From NCBI GenBank assembly GCA_037179385.1, contig CM074187.1:5890001-5954000 (forward strand): a stretch of DNA of 64,000 bases, written 5' to 3'. The notes below the pieces were generated by a model, which searched no databases, was not told where the DNA came from, and was given only the letters and a program-made list of their open reading frames with translations. A program made the position numbers and the translations under genes. This document shows, one piece after another, positions 1-11,379 of the stretch (its first letter is position 1; the number at the start of each line of letters is the position of its first letter). The DNA comes from Holothuria scabra (lineage: Eukaryota; Echinodermata; Holothuroidea; Aspidochirotida; Holothuriidae).

Positions 1-625
1 GTCCATGGCACTCTGTCAGGAAGGTTAAGCTACAATACTTCCAATATAGATTTCTCCACAGAATTTTGGGGACAAATCACCTGCTTTTTTTGATGAATAT
101 TCGGGATAACCCATTATGTTCCTTTTGTAACCTCCATGACGAGACACTTGAACACTTATTCTGGGAATGTCATGTAATCTCTTCCTTTTTGCTAGAAGTT
201 GAGAAATGCTTATTGAATAAACAGTTTTTCTTTTCCAAGGAGGATACTTATTTTGGTTTCAAGTTACTTCACAAACACCCATTAAATTTTTTAATTTTTC
301 ATGTCAAATATTTTATCTATCAATTGAAGCAAAACTGTTCTCTCCCTACAATTGACAATTTCATTTACAAGTTTAAGTTTGCAATAGAAGTAGAAAAAAG
401 GATCTCCAGAGGTGTCCCCAGTAAATCAAAACGCTACATATTATATGAGGAACTCAAAAAAAACATTTTCCTCCTGCCAATTATTGTTCGAAGACGAGTA
501 GGCTGTATACACCTCACTATATTGTTATTATAATTTGAAGTGATTGTTGTTTTAAGTTTCGTCCTGTAAACATTGTAATGCTTAAGTTCTAAATAATGAC
601 TATAAAATTCGAAATGAATGAGATG
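1..625 (+). mobile_element. 3' end of a non-LTR retrotransposon (LINE), truncated by the window edge
   Basis: An open frame runs from base 3 to the stop at 531-533 and continues off the left edge. It reads as the extreme C-terminus of a LINE ORF2. A conserved stretch (YFQYRFLHRILGTN, about 40-80) precedes a zinc-binding cluster CSFC-x8-H-x2-H followed by FWEC, the zf-RVT motif found after the reverse transcriptase domain in L1/Tx1-type elements. A short 3' UTR ends in an A-run near 609-623, as expected of target-primed reverse transcription. It lies antisense in the last DNAH10 intron visible here. The clade assignment (L1/Tx1-like) is inference. Confidence 0.8.
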
Positions 626-1056
626 AAAAAAAAAAAAAAGATTTTTCCCATTCATTGCTCCCTTCATGCATAAAGTGGTGACCATTTTTATAACACTGTT
701 GCTATGAAATAAAATTAACAATATATTCCTTTACTTCATAGGAATGTGAAAAGAGTATTTTTTTTTCTTCTACTTCCTCTTTTTTTCAATGAAAACCTTC
801 CAGGTTTTTACATGAGAAGTACCACATAATTAGTATTTTGCTTGAGCGACTGGAAAAAAATATCATTCATGATGATCCTATATACTGTATCTTGGCATAC
901 AAACAACACTATACTGAGACAGAGCCACACCAAATTACATTTAGCATTATGAATGAGCCAAGGCAAGCATTTCCACAGAATAAAAACATCCCATGGGATC
1001 TCAAATTTAAATCAAACAATATTTACAAAAGTTAGTAGTTCATTAAGATCACTTAC

Positions 1057-1892
1057 TTGAAAATGGTTCTAATATTTATGACTTTAGCAACCCTCTCTGC
1101 AAGCTGCCAGGCAATTCTCTCCATGAGAGGAACCATTCTGTCATCATTGTTGTAATGTCGAGAAATAATCCACACCATTCTCAAGGCATTCATCATGGAT
1201 GGAATTGTATCAAGGACTATTTGGAACCCTGCACCATGGGTAATATTCTTAAAATGTCTTTCTAAGGTGCTCAAGAATCGCACATTGTCTTTAGCTTCCA
1301 CATGATACTTGGTAAGCTCTGCACAGTGAAGGTCAAAGCTCTGTAAAATAGCATGATCCCCCAAGGCATCTTTACAGGACAGAATACTGAGCATTCTTTT
1401 CACTTTTGGAAGTTTCAGCTGTTCACTTAGAGCACTCAATGCAGAGTTTCTCTCCCTCCAAAAATCTATCTCAGCCAACGGCCCATTTCCTTGAGGGGTT
1501 TTCTTTAGTTGCAGCTCCAAGGCACTAGCTATCTGTTTTGTCCATTGTAAGCAGGCTTCTTCAATACTGTGTATAAGCTCTTCATTTTTAGCCAGTTCAG
1601 TTGCATCTCCATCAGTGTCTAGTTCTGGAACCTCAAGTCGTACCTCTCCTTCAATATGTTGGATAGTGCGTGATATGTGACTCACAAACTTTTGCATATT
1701 AATAAGAAATTCATCTCTAAGGAGAGCACGTTGTCTGGACTCAGCGAGGTTGATCTTGCTAGATTCTGCTACAGAGCTGTCATCATCAAAGTCATCATGA
1801 GATGATGATGAAAGGCCTGCTGCCTGCTCCTCTGCATCAGTCGGCGCCTCGCCATTTTTGTGAGAATTAAAAGATAGCAAAGGGAGGTAGAC
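1057..1892 (-). CDS. DNAH10: DNAH10 exon 6 (DHC_N1 tail domain)
   Basis: An 836-base exon, the largest here. The acceptor TTTCCAG precedes 1892 and the donor GTAAGT follows 1057 (phase 2). It starts VYLPLLSFNSHKNGE, then a Ser/Asp-rich stretch, then the tail domain with RDEFLINMQKFVSHISRTIQ, LKKTPQGNGPLAEIDFWRER and ALRMVWIISRHYNNDDRMVP. It ends NIRTIF plus two bases of a Lys or Asn codon. The next exon is to the left of base 1. Confidence 0.95.
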
Positions 1893-4027
1893 CTGGAAAT
1901 AATCACATCCAAAGTTTTAGCCATAAGTATCACATACATGAATGTTAAGACTACAAAGTACAGCTTATGCAAGAGCAATAGACTGACAAAAACTAAAAAT
2001 GTGAGATTGGACAAAAATTTTTAAATTCAACTGGTAACATACACTGTTTTAAGTATCAGTGCTTTACACGCAAATTTAAGTTTATCAGTCAACCTTGGTC
2101 ATTAATTTTCCTCTAAACCATGTTTTACTAAATTTGCAAAGATTTTTGCAGCTATGCTAAATTGACAAATTTATTTCATTTGTCATGATGTTATTGTTTA
2201 AGAATATATTATTAATTAATGGTTGGCTGCACAAGAATGGTGTACATGAATACCAACAAACACCAAATGGAAATCTGTGAAAGCCTTTGGACAATCAAGA
2301 CATGTTACTACAGTAACAAGCTAATAAAGCTGGAAAGTTTTCCCTTCAATAATATGTAGATCAGTGGTTTTTTGACTTAAGGGTCATTTTTTGGAGGTCA
2401 TGAAGAGTTTGGCAGGGTAATCCGATTTTTACTATGACTTTCAGTACATCATGGATTACATATGATGATGATTACCTAAGTTATAAATCAAGCTGTGATG
2501 TGCTTGTCAGTTGTAAGATCTAGAGTTATAGTATTAGACAGGACTGCTTAAAGGGGCGGGTGGATGAGGGGAGAGGGGTGTTTGTAAAATAAAAAATCTA
2601 ATTCACTGCAAGATAGCAATCAAATCAAACTGTATTCATACAGTTATATCATCTTTGCACCTACTTCCAATCTGATAATTCAAAAAGTCAACCAATATGA
2701 TTGTTATTTACAGCATTCAACATCAAGTCATTCCAAAAATGAAAATATGAAAATGTGAATTGCTTCATGCAAGTTAATGAGCTAAAAATTTGGTGTGTAA
2801 ACCATATTACACAGTACCTGTGTGATGACCTGCTCTAACATGACAAGTGAATGTCCATTCAGAATTCCAAATTCAAAGAATTGAGGTAAAATCTCATGGG
2901 CCTCATCAATAGTGTTTGGAAGTTCCACCACACCAGGAGTATTGCGAATGAAATATACACAGTCATCTTCTGCAACTTCTTCTGGAATATGACCATGGCA
3001 CATGTACAGGTATGTCTTCATAATTGTCTGTGTAATTATTTTCTGTGAGTGAGATCAGATGGGTCAAATTTGAAACAGTAAAAGCACAACAGATTGCACT
3101 ATAAACATTCATTCATTTAAATCAAAGTAGCCACATTAAAACATTTAAGGAAGATAATTGCTGTATCAAGCAAATGTTGTGATGACTCTTGAATAAATTT
3201 GAGATTAAACCCTGTACACACTATGGGACTCGATGCGACCAACTCATTGCAACGACATTGAATGTTCAGACGCGTTGCAAAGTGTGGAATGCTTTGCAAC
3301 TAGTTGCAAGCAGATGCCTGACCCAGTTTCATGAGACTGAACATGTTTGGTCACACGAGACTAAAACGTGCAATGAAGTAGAATGAAGTTGGTGAGGATC
3401 GGTTCATCAAAATGGATAGAATACAGTCTTGTCTCTTCAAGGTAACAATCAAAGAGTATGTTACAATTTTGCATCAATGGCTCCATTGACCTGTGACTTT
3501 GTTGCATAATGTGGACACTATGCTCTTAAACTAGGTAGTTGTCAGTCACCCACCACGACAAGACAGTCTTGTTGCAATAAGTTGGGATCGCCTAGTGTGA
3601 ACAGGGTTTTAGAGTTCCTTCTATGACATAACATTGACTGACACATATTCTGAAGTCTTCGAATATCAACTTCAGAATTTTGCTGTGTGCAACAGAACAG
3701 GACTCCCAAAGCAATTTACCAAAATCAGGATTTAAACCATAATGCAAAAATGCATTGAGGTTTCACTGATACCTAAATGTTCTATTTCAAATAAATGCCA
3801 TTTTGTACCATACCATCTCCCTCAATGTTAAACTAGCATGTTCAAAAGTAATGTTGTTATCTCAGGTGACCTTTGACTGCCACCAACACAGACTTCTCAC
3901 CATAATGTGCATCTGCACACCACATGTAGTATCAATTCAAGTTTCTCACCTTGAGTGGTGTTAACAAGGTTTTCACATTTTGACTTCCAGTGATCCCAAA
4001 TGACTTTTGACCTCAGGAACAATAGCC

Positions 4028-4062
<35 letters not shown>

Positions 4063-7000
4063 AAGATAGACAGATAAATAGACAGATAGATACTCCACAT
4101 GACCCTTGACCTCCACTGAAAAAAATAAGGACTTAAAAGTGATAAGGACCATCTTCTGACCATAACACATTCACATACCAAATATGAAGTATTCGTGTTT
4201 CCTATCTCGAGATACTGTGTCAACAAGGTTTTCAGAGTTTTACCCCCTGTAACCCCAGATGACCTTGACCTCTACCAAATTCGGTAGGGTTCTCCCTCAC
4301 ATCATATTCATAAATGCATCAACATATTGAGTTTGAAGTTAGTCCAAGCTTCCTTACTGGAGATATCATGAAAACAAGGTTTTTGGAGTTTGACCCCTGG
4401 TTACCCCAGATGACCTTTGACCTCAACCAAAATTGATAGTGTTCTTTGTACCATCATAATGCATCAATTCATCAAGTTTAAAATTAGTCTGAGGTTCCCA
4501 CCGTGAGATATTGTGCAAACAAGTTTTTCAGAGTTTGACCCCTGATGACCCCAGATGATCTCTACCAAAATTAATAGGGTTCTTTGTGTCATCATAATGC
4601 ATCAACATATCAGGTTTGAAATTAATCCAAGTTTCCTACCTTGAGATATTATGTAAATCAAGGTTTTTGGAGTTTGACCCCTGGTGACTGCAGATGACCT
4701 TTGACTTCTTTCAAAATGGATAGCATTCTTTGTGCTATCATAATGCATGAACATATCAAGTTTGAAATTAATCCAGGAGTCCCACCTTGCGATATCATGT
4801 ACAGAAAGTTTTCGGATTTTAACCAACAGTGACCCCAGATGACCGTTGACCTTTACCATAAACAATAGGGTTCTTCTTCTTGGTGAGGGGCATCTGTGTA
4901 CCAAGTTTGAGAACTGCCAGATTTTCCCTTCTGAAGATATCGTGTAAAGAAGCAAAGTGTCACAAACACACACACATACAGATGCAAGCCATCATAAATG
5001 CATGGGTTTCTTTTTTTCATCGAAACCAATGAGCCATTTGCCGTCCAGATAACTTTTTGCAAAATAGTGACAGACTCAGTCACACTTTTTTCTTCCATGT
5101 CCTGTACAAAGCAAAAAGAAATGTTCTTGCACCATTGAACCAGTTAATTCTGTATGCAATAAAATTCAAAATACACCTTTGCTAGTTATATTTTTCTTCT
5201 GATTAGAGCACAACATTGGTTAATGTCTCTTTGAGGCTCCTTTTCAACAAAAAAATTTACAGCATGCAAACTAGGGAAAAGGCTGAAAACTACCACATGT
5301 ATGGTTTACATGCGCAAAGAGTGAATTTATAAAACAGATGAGGGTCAACCCCTGACCTGATAACACAAACACTATTTTCACCAAAAGGTTTCTCAAACTT
5401 TTTTCCTAGGAAAAATTTTAAGCTCAAATACCATGAAAATGTACATTGTGGACCAATGAAATACTACATAATCCAATGAAAAAAAATGGAAAAGGTTTGC
5501 AACATTGTCTGAAAGATTTACCGTTTGTATGACTTTTTCTTCTGGTTCTTCCACTACACCATTTTCACCTTCAGGTATAGCAGGAGTAACAGGATCAGGT
5601 TCTCTGGGTGTTTCAACTTCATGCTGAGATGAATCTTCAGTTCTTGCTGATGTAGCTTTCTTACCCTTTTTCTTCTTTTTCTCTGTGGAAGAAGAATTCA
5701 CTTTTAAGTAAGAAAGTCCTTGTTTTGTCAGCTTATAGTACGTAACACATTTTATGACAGTTTGTACTATAAAATGTAATCCGACTAGAAGTAACTTTGA
5801 GAACACCAAATGAAGTTTGAATGACCTTTCTGTCATGGTTCAATCGAAAATTATCTAGCAGTCTATCAGATAAGTCATGGTTTAATATATTTGTGCCCCA
5901 CTGCAACTACACCTTCCACATTTACTACCCATCTCTGGAGATGATGTTCCTTTCAGTGGTACACTTCTGAAATTAATATAAAACCTAATACAGTAGTTCT
6001 ACCATCAATACAGTATCTGCAATACAGTATCTGCAAATAGAGATATCAACTGCAAAATATAGAGCTTAGAATAGGATACAGAACTATCGAATTTGAATTG
6101 AAAATAGTACATGTATAGTTATTGTGACTTTCCACACTTCTACATCATCTCACCCCACTGGGCCTTAAAGCTCCATCTATGTAACTAACTAACCTCACCC
6201 CACCTTCCCCTTTCCTCATCAATATCTATATTATCCATTGTAAGTGGTGATTTACAATTAGTCTATATAGTGGGGTTCAATAGACAAAGCAACTTGTGTG
6301 CATTCTGTTATAAACTTAATTCCTGTGCTAAAGAAATACATCATTTGGGTGTGCTTTGTTGTATCCTTCTTCAAGAGTTTTAGTTAACTGGTCAGTTGGT
6401 TAGTTAGTTAGATGAGATGAGACGAGACGGGACGAGACAGATGAGATTTAAAGACACACCAAAACAAATGTGTTATATAGTGTCAATCAACTCAATAAAA
6501 AAAGTCAGCGTATAAATTTATTTCCAAGTTTGGTTCAGGTTCAAATTGGTTTCCCTTTAGCCCCATCTTAATTAAAACAGGCAGGAAATAACGTGGGAAC
6601 ATTCTACACCCCCCAAACCCATACCCTGTACCATCAACAACACATACATGTGTCATAGTGTTCACCTTTCTCTGAGGTTGAACAATGGTATCTAAACTGT
6701 TTGATTTTATATTATTGCAGTGGTGACGAAGAGACCATTGTTGTTTTGGGTATTTAGATTTGCTGTTGTGTCCTTGAATATTACATCAAGCCATTATCCC
6801 ACATCTATTACACATGTTTCAACCAATGCACAGTACAAGATTTTGTTAAATATCATTCCAATGACATACTCCCTGTCTTTGTTTTCTCTTCAGTGGGAGT
6901 TTCCACAGTGTCTGGTACTGGTGTGGGGACAGCCGTTGCTGGTTGTGTCTCAGGGAGAGCATCTTGACCTGTTTCTTCAGGAAATGGAGCTTCAGAAGGT

Positions 7001-9536
7001 TCTGGAAATTGAAATACAAATATGAAGCACAATTGAATACTTTAAATGAAAATAAATAACACATAAAAGCAAACACATTTCAATATTTCTGAGGAAAATC
7101 ATTATGAACATGTGTACTTAAAATAGTCTTATGGGGTGATTAATAATAAACCAGCATGACTTGTGGGCAAACTACTGTATAGCCCTATTAAATTACACTT
7201 TGCTTGATTGTGGGTTTTTTCCTGGGTAAGGTTTGATAAGTATTTTTTTCTTCCTGCAATGGTGCATTAGGCTATGGTGCATGCTGGTCAACTAATCTAC
7301 ATGCATCAAAAATCTACAGGCAGTAGTCACAAACATCAAAAGTGAATGCCACATGCAGTTGTCTTTTACCCCTCTCCATATGCTACACCCAAGATGCATG
7401 ACAGTTCATTACAATTTGTGCAATTTCTTTTGGGAAAATACGGTAACTAAAAGCTTGTTTGAGTTCTGATGTCTGTCAACAAACGTCATTTGTTCTTATG
7501 GTAATTTTAAGTTTTGTCACTTAAAGGGCTAGAGTAGTCACCCCAACCTGAAGCAGTATTGTAAACTGCTATATGATTTGCTGTTGAGAGTCACTTGACA
7601 TTTTTCCTCTTAAAATGTAAATAGCCTTAGTATTCTGCTTTGTTTACCCTGAACATGCAATAATGAAGCCTAAAAAGGTGATGAGAGATGTTTTGAAGTG
7701 GAATAAGAAGAAAACTGTGATAATTAGTTGTCACTTCAAAACATCTTTGAGGGGACTGCTCTTGAACTTTAATTGCAAGACTGTCCAAAGAGATAATTGT
7801 ACTGCACAGATTGCTCAATCCAAACAAACACCAAAATATAGCACAAGGAGGAAGACAAATTACAAAATATTACTGTCAAGTTTCATTGATTTTTACAGAT
7901 GCTTTCATATTTTCATGGTTACAAAGTTTTTCAGGTGATCAACTCATGACAAGCACAGTAGCCTATATACTAGCCCTCAAACAGGGCTGTGTGTTCATTC
8001 CTCTCACAACACAGCCCTTGCGTGGATACACTTCACAAGAGTAGTCGCTTGAGTCTATGCGGTATTCCCAATAATACACACTTTGTATTGTTTCCGAAAT
8101 CAAAGATGTTATTTTGAAGAGAGCCATGCAGGTGGAGCATCCCGTTTTGTCAAGTTTGCCACTGGTGACCTTTGACCTCTACTGAGAACAGTTGTCCAGA
8201 GTTTGAAAACATGATGCATTGACTTGCTGTTTCGGTCAAAATTGGCAGTGAAAATTCGGCCATTCTTTGATGAAACTTTGTAAACATCTTTTGACAGAAG
8301 GTAAATGCGGTGCCAGAGATTATGTGTGTGAAGTTTGGTGAGAATATTTTGTTATTTGGGGTCGCAAGAGGTGATGATCCATGGGTGTCGTTGTGCAGTT
8401 GCAACCGCAAGGCTGTGTTGTGAGAGGAATGAGCCTAGGCTATGTAACGAACACACAATCCTGTTCGAGGGCTGAGTATACACTTACCTAAATGAAAGCT
8501 TTGCTTACGATAGGCCGAACTTAGCCTGATGTGACACTGGTTAGCCTTAGGCTAGTCACTGAACGTGACCGTATAATCCGCTCCTTCTAGTCACTCCTTA
8601 CTACGGTTATGGCCTACATGTACAAAGGTAACGACGTTTTAAGCCAAAACAACAAACTGAGCTCTAATTACGATGGCATGGTTCATAGAACAGATTTGAG
8701 TTAACATAATGATTTTGAGCATTCTTAAATACCACTTATACCTTCTGGAAAGTTTACTACCAGCGAATTCATAGCAAAAAGCAGGAAAAATGTGGTGCCA
8801 TCCTTCACAGTAACATCGACATCTTGATCGTCTGCTACTGTGTTGCATGATGGGAAGGACTTCCGCTCGACAAGCTATCGAAGACCAATTAGTAAGCGCG
8901 GCTAGTCAATAGTTGTACTTCATATAGTAAGCTCTCTGTACATTACGAAATTGTACAGTCACTGCGTAGGCTTCCCCGTTTTATATGAGATCACATGGCT
9001 TCTTTGACTGAAAAATTATTCTGCACAGGCTTAACGTTACTCGCAGAATTATCCAGCCAAAATTTCCCTTTTAAAGATCTTATTTCGTTAACAGACTTGT
9101 GTGGAAGGTGAATGTGATGACAAAGATCATCTGTGGAAAGTTTGGTGAGAAAAGGTATCTTTTTGGGGACATGAGGGATGCCTACTCACGGGTGAGTAGG
9201 CAAATGAGCTGTGTTTTTGTGTATACCGGGCAAGGGCCCAGAAATGATGTGTATAGCATAGGAACGTAATGCTGGGTCCTGTTCAAGGGCTAGCCTTAGG
9301 CTAACTGGCATATCCTTACCTACTTCTACCTCTATCTCAATCTCTTCTTCTCTTTCTCTTTTGTAAAATATTGCAGCAGATTTTCCTTCTTCCGGTGTCT
9401 CATTTAAAAATTTTGCAAGTGCTCCTTCAAATTCTCCCTCATCACGATTCAAAAGTTCTTCAAAGACTTCTGGCTCAGAAATGTTAAGAGCGAAATAAAC
9501 TTTATCACGCATCCATTCAAAACGAACGTCATCCAT
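1057..9536 (-). CDS. DNAH10: Axonemal dynein heavy chain 10, N-terminal part (six exons, gene continues past base 1)
   Basis: DNAH10 is the beta heavy chain of the two-headed inner-arm dynein I1/f. It powers and shapes ciliary and flagellar beating in the axoneme. Coding exons on the minus strand: 9320-9536, 8742-8837, 6870-7001, 5522-5682, 2818-3027, 1057-1892. Their phases (1,1,1,0,0,2) match at every junction and all introns are GT..AG, giving 550 codons plus 2 bases. The region is the N-terminal tail (DHC_N1) that binds intermediate chains and the partner heavy chain; the linker and motor lie outside the window. Exon 6 holds the diagnostic DNAH10 blocks LKKTPQGNGPLAEIDFWRER, NVRFLSTLERHFKNITHG and MNALRMVWIISRHYN, which match my memory of vertebrate DNAH10 closely. 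A strong ATG context (ACAATGG) supports the start at 9536. Introns are 482, 1740, 1187, 2494 and 925 bases. Confidence 0.95.
2818..3027 (-). CDS. DNAH10: DNAH10 exon 5
   Basis: A 210-base, phase 0 to phase 0 exon of 70 codons. The acceptor AATTACACAG precedes 3027 and the donor GTACTG follows 2818. It encodes TIMKTYLYMCHGHIPEEVA, then VYFIRNTPGVVELPN and an end at LEQVITQ. It corresponds to the vertebrate DNAH10 block with the order CxxLPEE...VFFLRNT...LPxxxEYGIxN..., as I remember it. Confidence 0.88.
3206..3612. mobile_element. Inverted-repeat MITE in DNAH10 intron 4
   Basis: The ends are about 45-base imperfect inverted repeats. The left reads AAACCCTGTACACACTATGG..CAACTCATTGCAAC; the reverse complement of the right reads AAACCCTGTTCACACTAGGC..CAACTTATTGCAAC. 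The 400-base interior has no coding capacity. The superfamily is not determined. Confidence 0.7.
3840..4960. repeat. Degenerate ~140-base tandem repeat with DR1-like TGACCTTTGACCT core
   Basis: About eight diverged units in DNAH10 intron 4. Each carries versions of CCCCAGATGACCTTTGACCTC, then AATTGATAGGGTTCTTTG, then CATCAACATATCAAGTTTGAA and CCTTGAGATATCATGTAAACAAGG. The core occurs near 3868, 4003, 4100, 4253, 4408, 4693 and 4838. A lone similar core lies at 8163. No coding capacity. Confidence 0.8.
4027..4092. repeat. (CAGA)n/(GATA)n microsatellite
   Basis: Nine perfect CAGA units at 4027-4062, then degenerate GATA/GACA to about 4092, inside one unit of the surrounding tandem repeat. Cys/Leu/Ser-rich open frames read from the other strand here are artefacts of the tetranucleotide. 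Confidence 0.95.
5522..5682 (-). CDS. DNAH10: DNAH10 exon 4 (Lys-rich then acidic linker)
   Basis: A 161-base exon. The acceptor TTCCACAG precedes 5682 and the donor GTAAAT follows 5522, ending in phase 0. It starts with a lysine run (KKKKKKGKK) and continues with SARTEDSSQHEVETPREPDP and an acidic tail ending VIQT. It is probably disordered. Confidence 0.75.
6387..6447. repeat. Simple repeat, TTAG/GATGA/GACGA type
   Basis: A short low-complexity run in DNAH10 intron 3: repeated GTTAGTTAGATGAGATGAG followed by GACGAGACGGGACGAGACAG. Nothing else recognised in it. Confidence 0.7.
6870..7001 (-). CDS. DNAH10: DNAH10 exon 3 (Pro/Glu/Thr-rich linker)
   Basis: A 132-base exon. The acceptor TTTCCAG precedes 7001 and the donor GTATGT follows 6870. 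It encodes a low-complexity segment rich in Pro, Glu and Thr (PSEAPFPEETGQDALPE, then PATAVPTPVPDTVETPT). Such acidic unstructured sequence is common near dynein heavy chain N-termini and diverges fast, so homology gives little support. Splice signals and phase carry the call. Confidence 0.7.
7521..7772 (+). mobile_element. TTAA-ended MITE, family A, copy 1
   Basis: It starts TTAAAGGGCTAGAGTAGTCACCCC and ends GGGGACTGCTCTTGAACTTTAA. It is alignable by eye, end to end, with 31641-31902 (opposite strand) and 43624-43884. All three lack coding capacity. TTAA at both borders is the target preference of piggyBac and Kolobok transposons; which of the two is unknown. In DNAH10 intron 2. Confidence 0.75.
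8742..8837 (-). CDS. DNAH10: DNAH10 exon 2
   Basis: A 96-base exon. The acceptor ...ACACAG precedes 8837 and the donor GTATAAG follows 8742. Phases in and out are both 1. It encodes VADDQDVDVTVKDG then TTFFLLFAMNSLVVNFPE. The frame is closed upstream by TAG and has no ATG, so it can only be an internal exon. The phase match with exons 1 and 3 is the main support. Confidence 0.75.
9320..9536 (-). CDS. DNAH10: DNAH10 exon 1 (start codon exon)
   Basis: The ATG is at 9534-9536 with A at -3 and G at +4. It encodes 72 residues beginning MDDVRFEWMRDKVYFAL, an acidic N-terminus ending in repeated Glu/Ile/Val (EIEIEVEV). The donor GTAAGG follows 9320. The exon ends in phase 1 and joins exon 2 to make a Val codon. 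Reading on past the donor meets a stop only at 9186, so the frame alone would overextend the protein. Confidence 0.85.
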
Positions 9537-10659
9537 TGTATGTGTTTATATTGATTGGGCTAGCAGTGAAACTGGAAGACAGTAGACTACATAATGTCTT
9601 GCATTTTGTTTAGTTGAACTGGCCCATAGCTTTACATGCCTATGTTCGCATCACACTGCAACTTACGTCTAGCGTAACTAGTTCATACAATATACTTAAG
9701 GGCATGCGCCTATGCCAAACTTTATGTTAGGCTTATAACATTAGGGCACATGCAAGTTGTAACATTGCTTAGCGTTTGCAAGCTCAAAACTCCGCAACAA
9801 CGGCACAGAATAAAGAATTTGTCGCAGAAATTACTTCCTTTAACTAAATCATGAGTTGCAATTTGCGGCTTGTCATATGCTTCGCCTCAATTCCTATAAA
9901 TGTGAAATTAAGAAATATGACACCCGGCCTCAGGTCTCAATTTTGGTTGCCCTGAGAATCAGTCGTTGCTATGGAAGCCCGTTCCAGGTTAGACTTGACC
10001 AAGTCAACTCCCGTCAGCATGTTGCTAATCGTGATGCCCCCTAAAAAGGCCGTCCGGCTTATAGGCCTACTTGTTTTCTCTCTAAGCCTCCAAGGGCAGA
10101 TTAAGCAGGAAGCGCCCCCCCCCCCCCTTCCAAAAAGAGTGGATTTTTTACTTCATAAAACCAAAATAAGGCCATATTCTAGGCCTAATGTGAAGTGTCT
10201 TAGTTGACTACGCTTCAATAAATGACATCTCTCTTATATATAGGCTTACTTTATTTCAAGTTCCCTTCCTCACACCAAACAACCTGTAGTTTGTTTGGCA
10301 AATTTACGATCATTGTGCATTTTTTCATTCTCTTCGTTGGTTAAGAGATGACAGTTCAAAAAGAAAGCTGACAATAACGACCGTGACTGCTTAAGGTCTA
10401 AGTTCTCAGGCTGGCGACTGCCAATTTCATTGAGGTGTCTAAGGGTTTGCGGTTTCAAAAATTTTCTGGACGCTCCGCCCCACTGGTGGTGGCGCTCCTC
10501 TCCGATATTCTTTTAGGGATAGGCGTACCAGGTGGGCAGTCTACGCGAAATCAGCGAAATCTAAAATTCAGGAGGAATTGGGGCAAAGACTGGAAAAATA
10601 AAAAAGCCGCTGAGTTTCAAAAAAAAAATGCCACGTTTTCAGAAAGTTCCTAAGCGTTC

Positions 10660-11230
10660 ACGAAATCTTAAAAAGATCATAGCGGCCGAAAAAGGAAAGA
10701 AACCTTATAACCACGGCAAAATTTTCATGAAAATTCAACATTGTTCAAAACAATCGCTATAGCCTACATTTCGGCAGGTCAAAAAGCTATTATTTGTGAG
10801 TTTTACTTCATAGTCTTCCACAACACAATGCCCGAAATGGTCTAATAAATTATTTCAAGTATTTGTTTAAATAAGAATCATAGCCAGGGTAAAATGTTTA
10901 GAAAAATCAAAGAGATAAAAAACTGCGTAACGTTTGAGAAACCTGTCGCTTAAAAGAAACAGTAATTCTTCAGCCTATTCTTAAGTTTTGTGGAACATAA
11001 TGCCCGAAATGGCCGATTATTTCAATGCTTTCAAATCTTTCCCCAGAATAGAAAACGTTATGTGTCAGGAAAACTTTTCATCATTGAAAGACACAATGTA
11101 ATAACAAAAATTTAAGACACATTCGGTCAGCTAATGGAAAAAGTTTTCCTCAGCCCCACTTCATAGTATTGCAAAATGATCTTTGTCCGAAATGGTAAAA
11201 CACCAGGAAAAAGGTTAAAAATAGTTCTGA
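10660..11230. repeat. ~178-base tandem repeat (CATAATGCCCGAAATGG family)
   Basis: The block CACAAYAYAATGCCCGAAATGG recurs near 10816, 10992 and, degraded, 11173. Between copies lies similar AT-rich sequence with runs resembling TTATTTCAAGTATTTG. A related reverse-strand fragment (TTCGGGCATTGTGTTGTGATATTC) occurs near 49969. No gene seen. Confidence 0.55.
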
Positions 11231-11379
11231 GATTTTTGCAGTTGCCTAATGAATTATACATACAGACAGGGGGGCTTCCAGCATGCAGTATATACTAGTT
11301 TGCCATCCATCCTACCCCAACGGTAATGAAAATTGGGTCATTGGTTTTTTCTCTTCCATGATGCAGTGTAAGAATTTCT

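Noticed and set aside
3897..4226. Minus-strand frames rich in Leu-Ser-Val-Cys-Leu-Ser
   Set aside because: Translation of the CAGA/GATA microsatellite.
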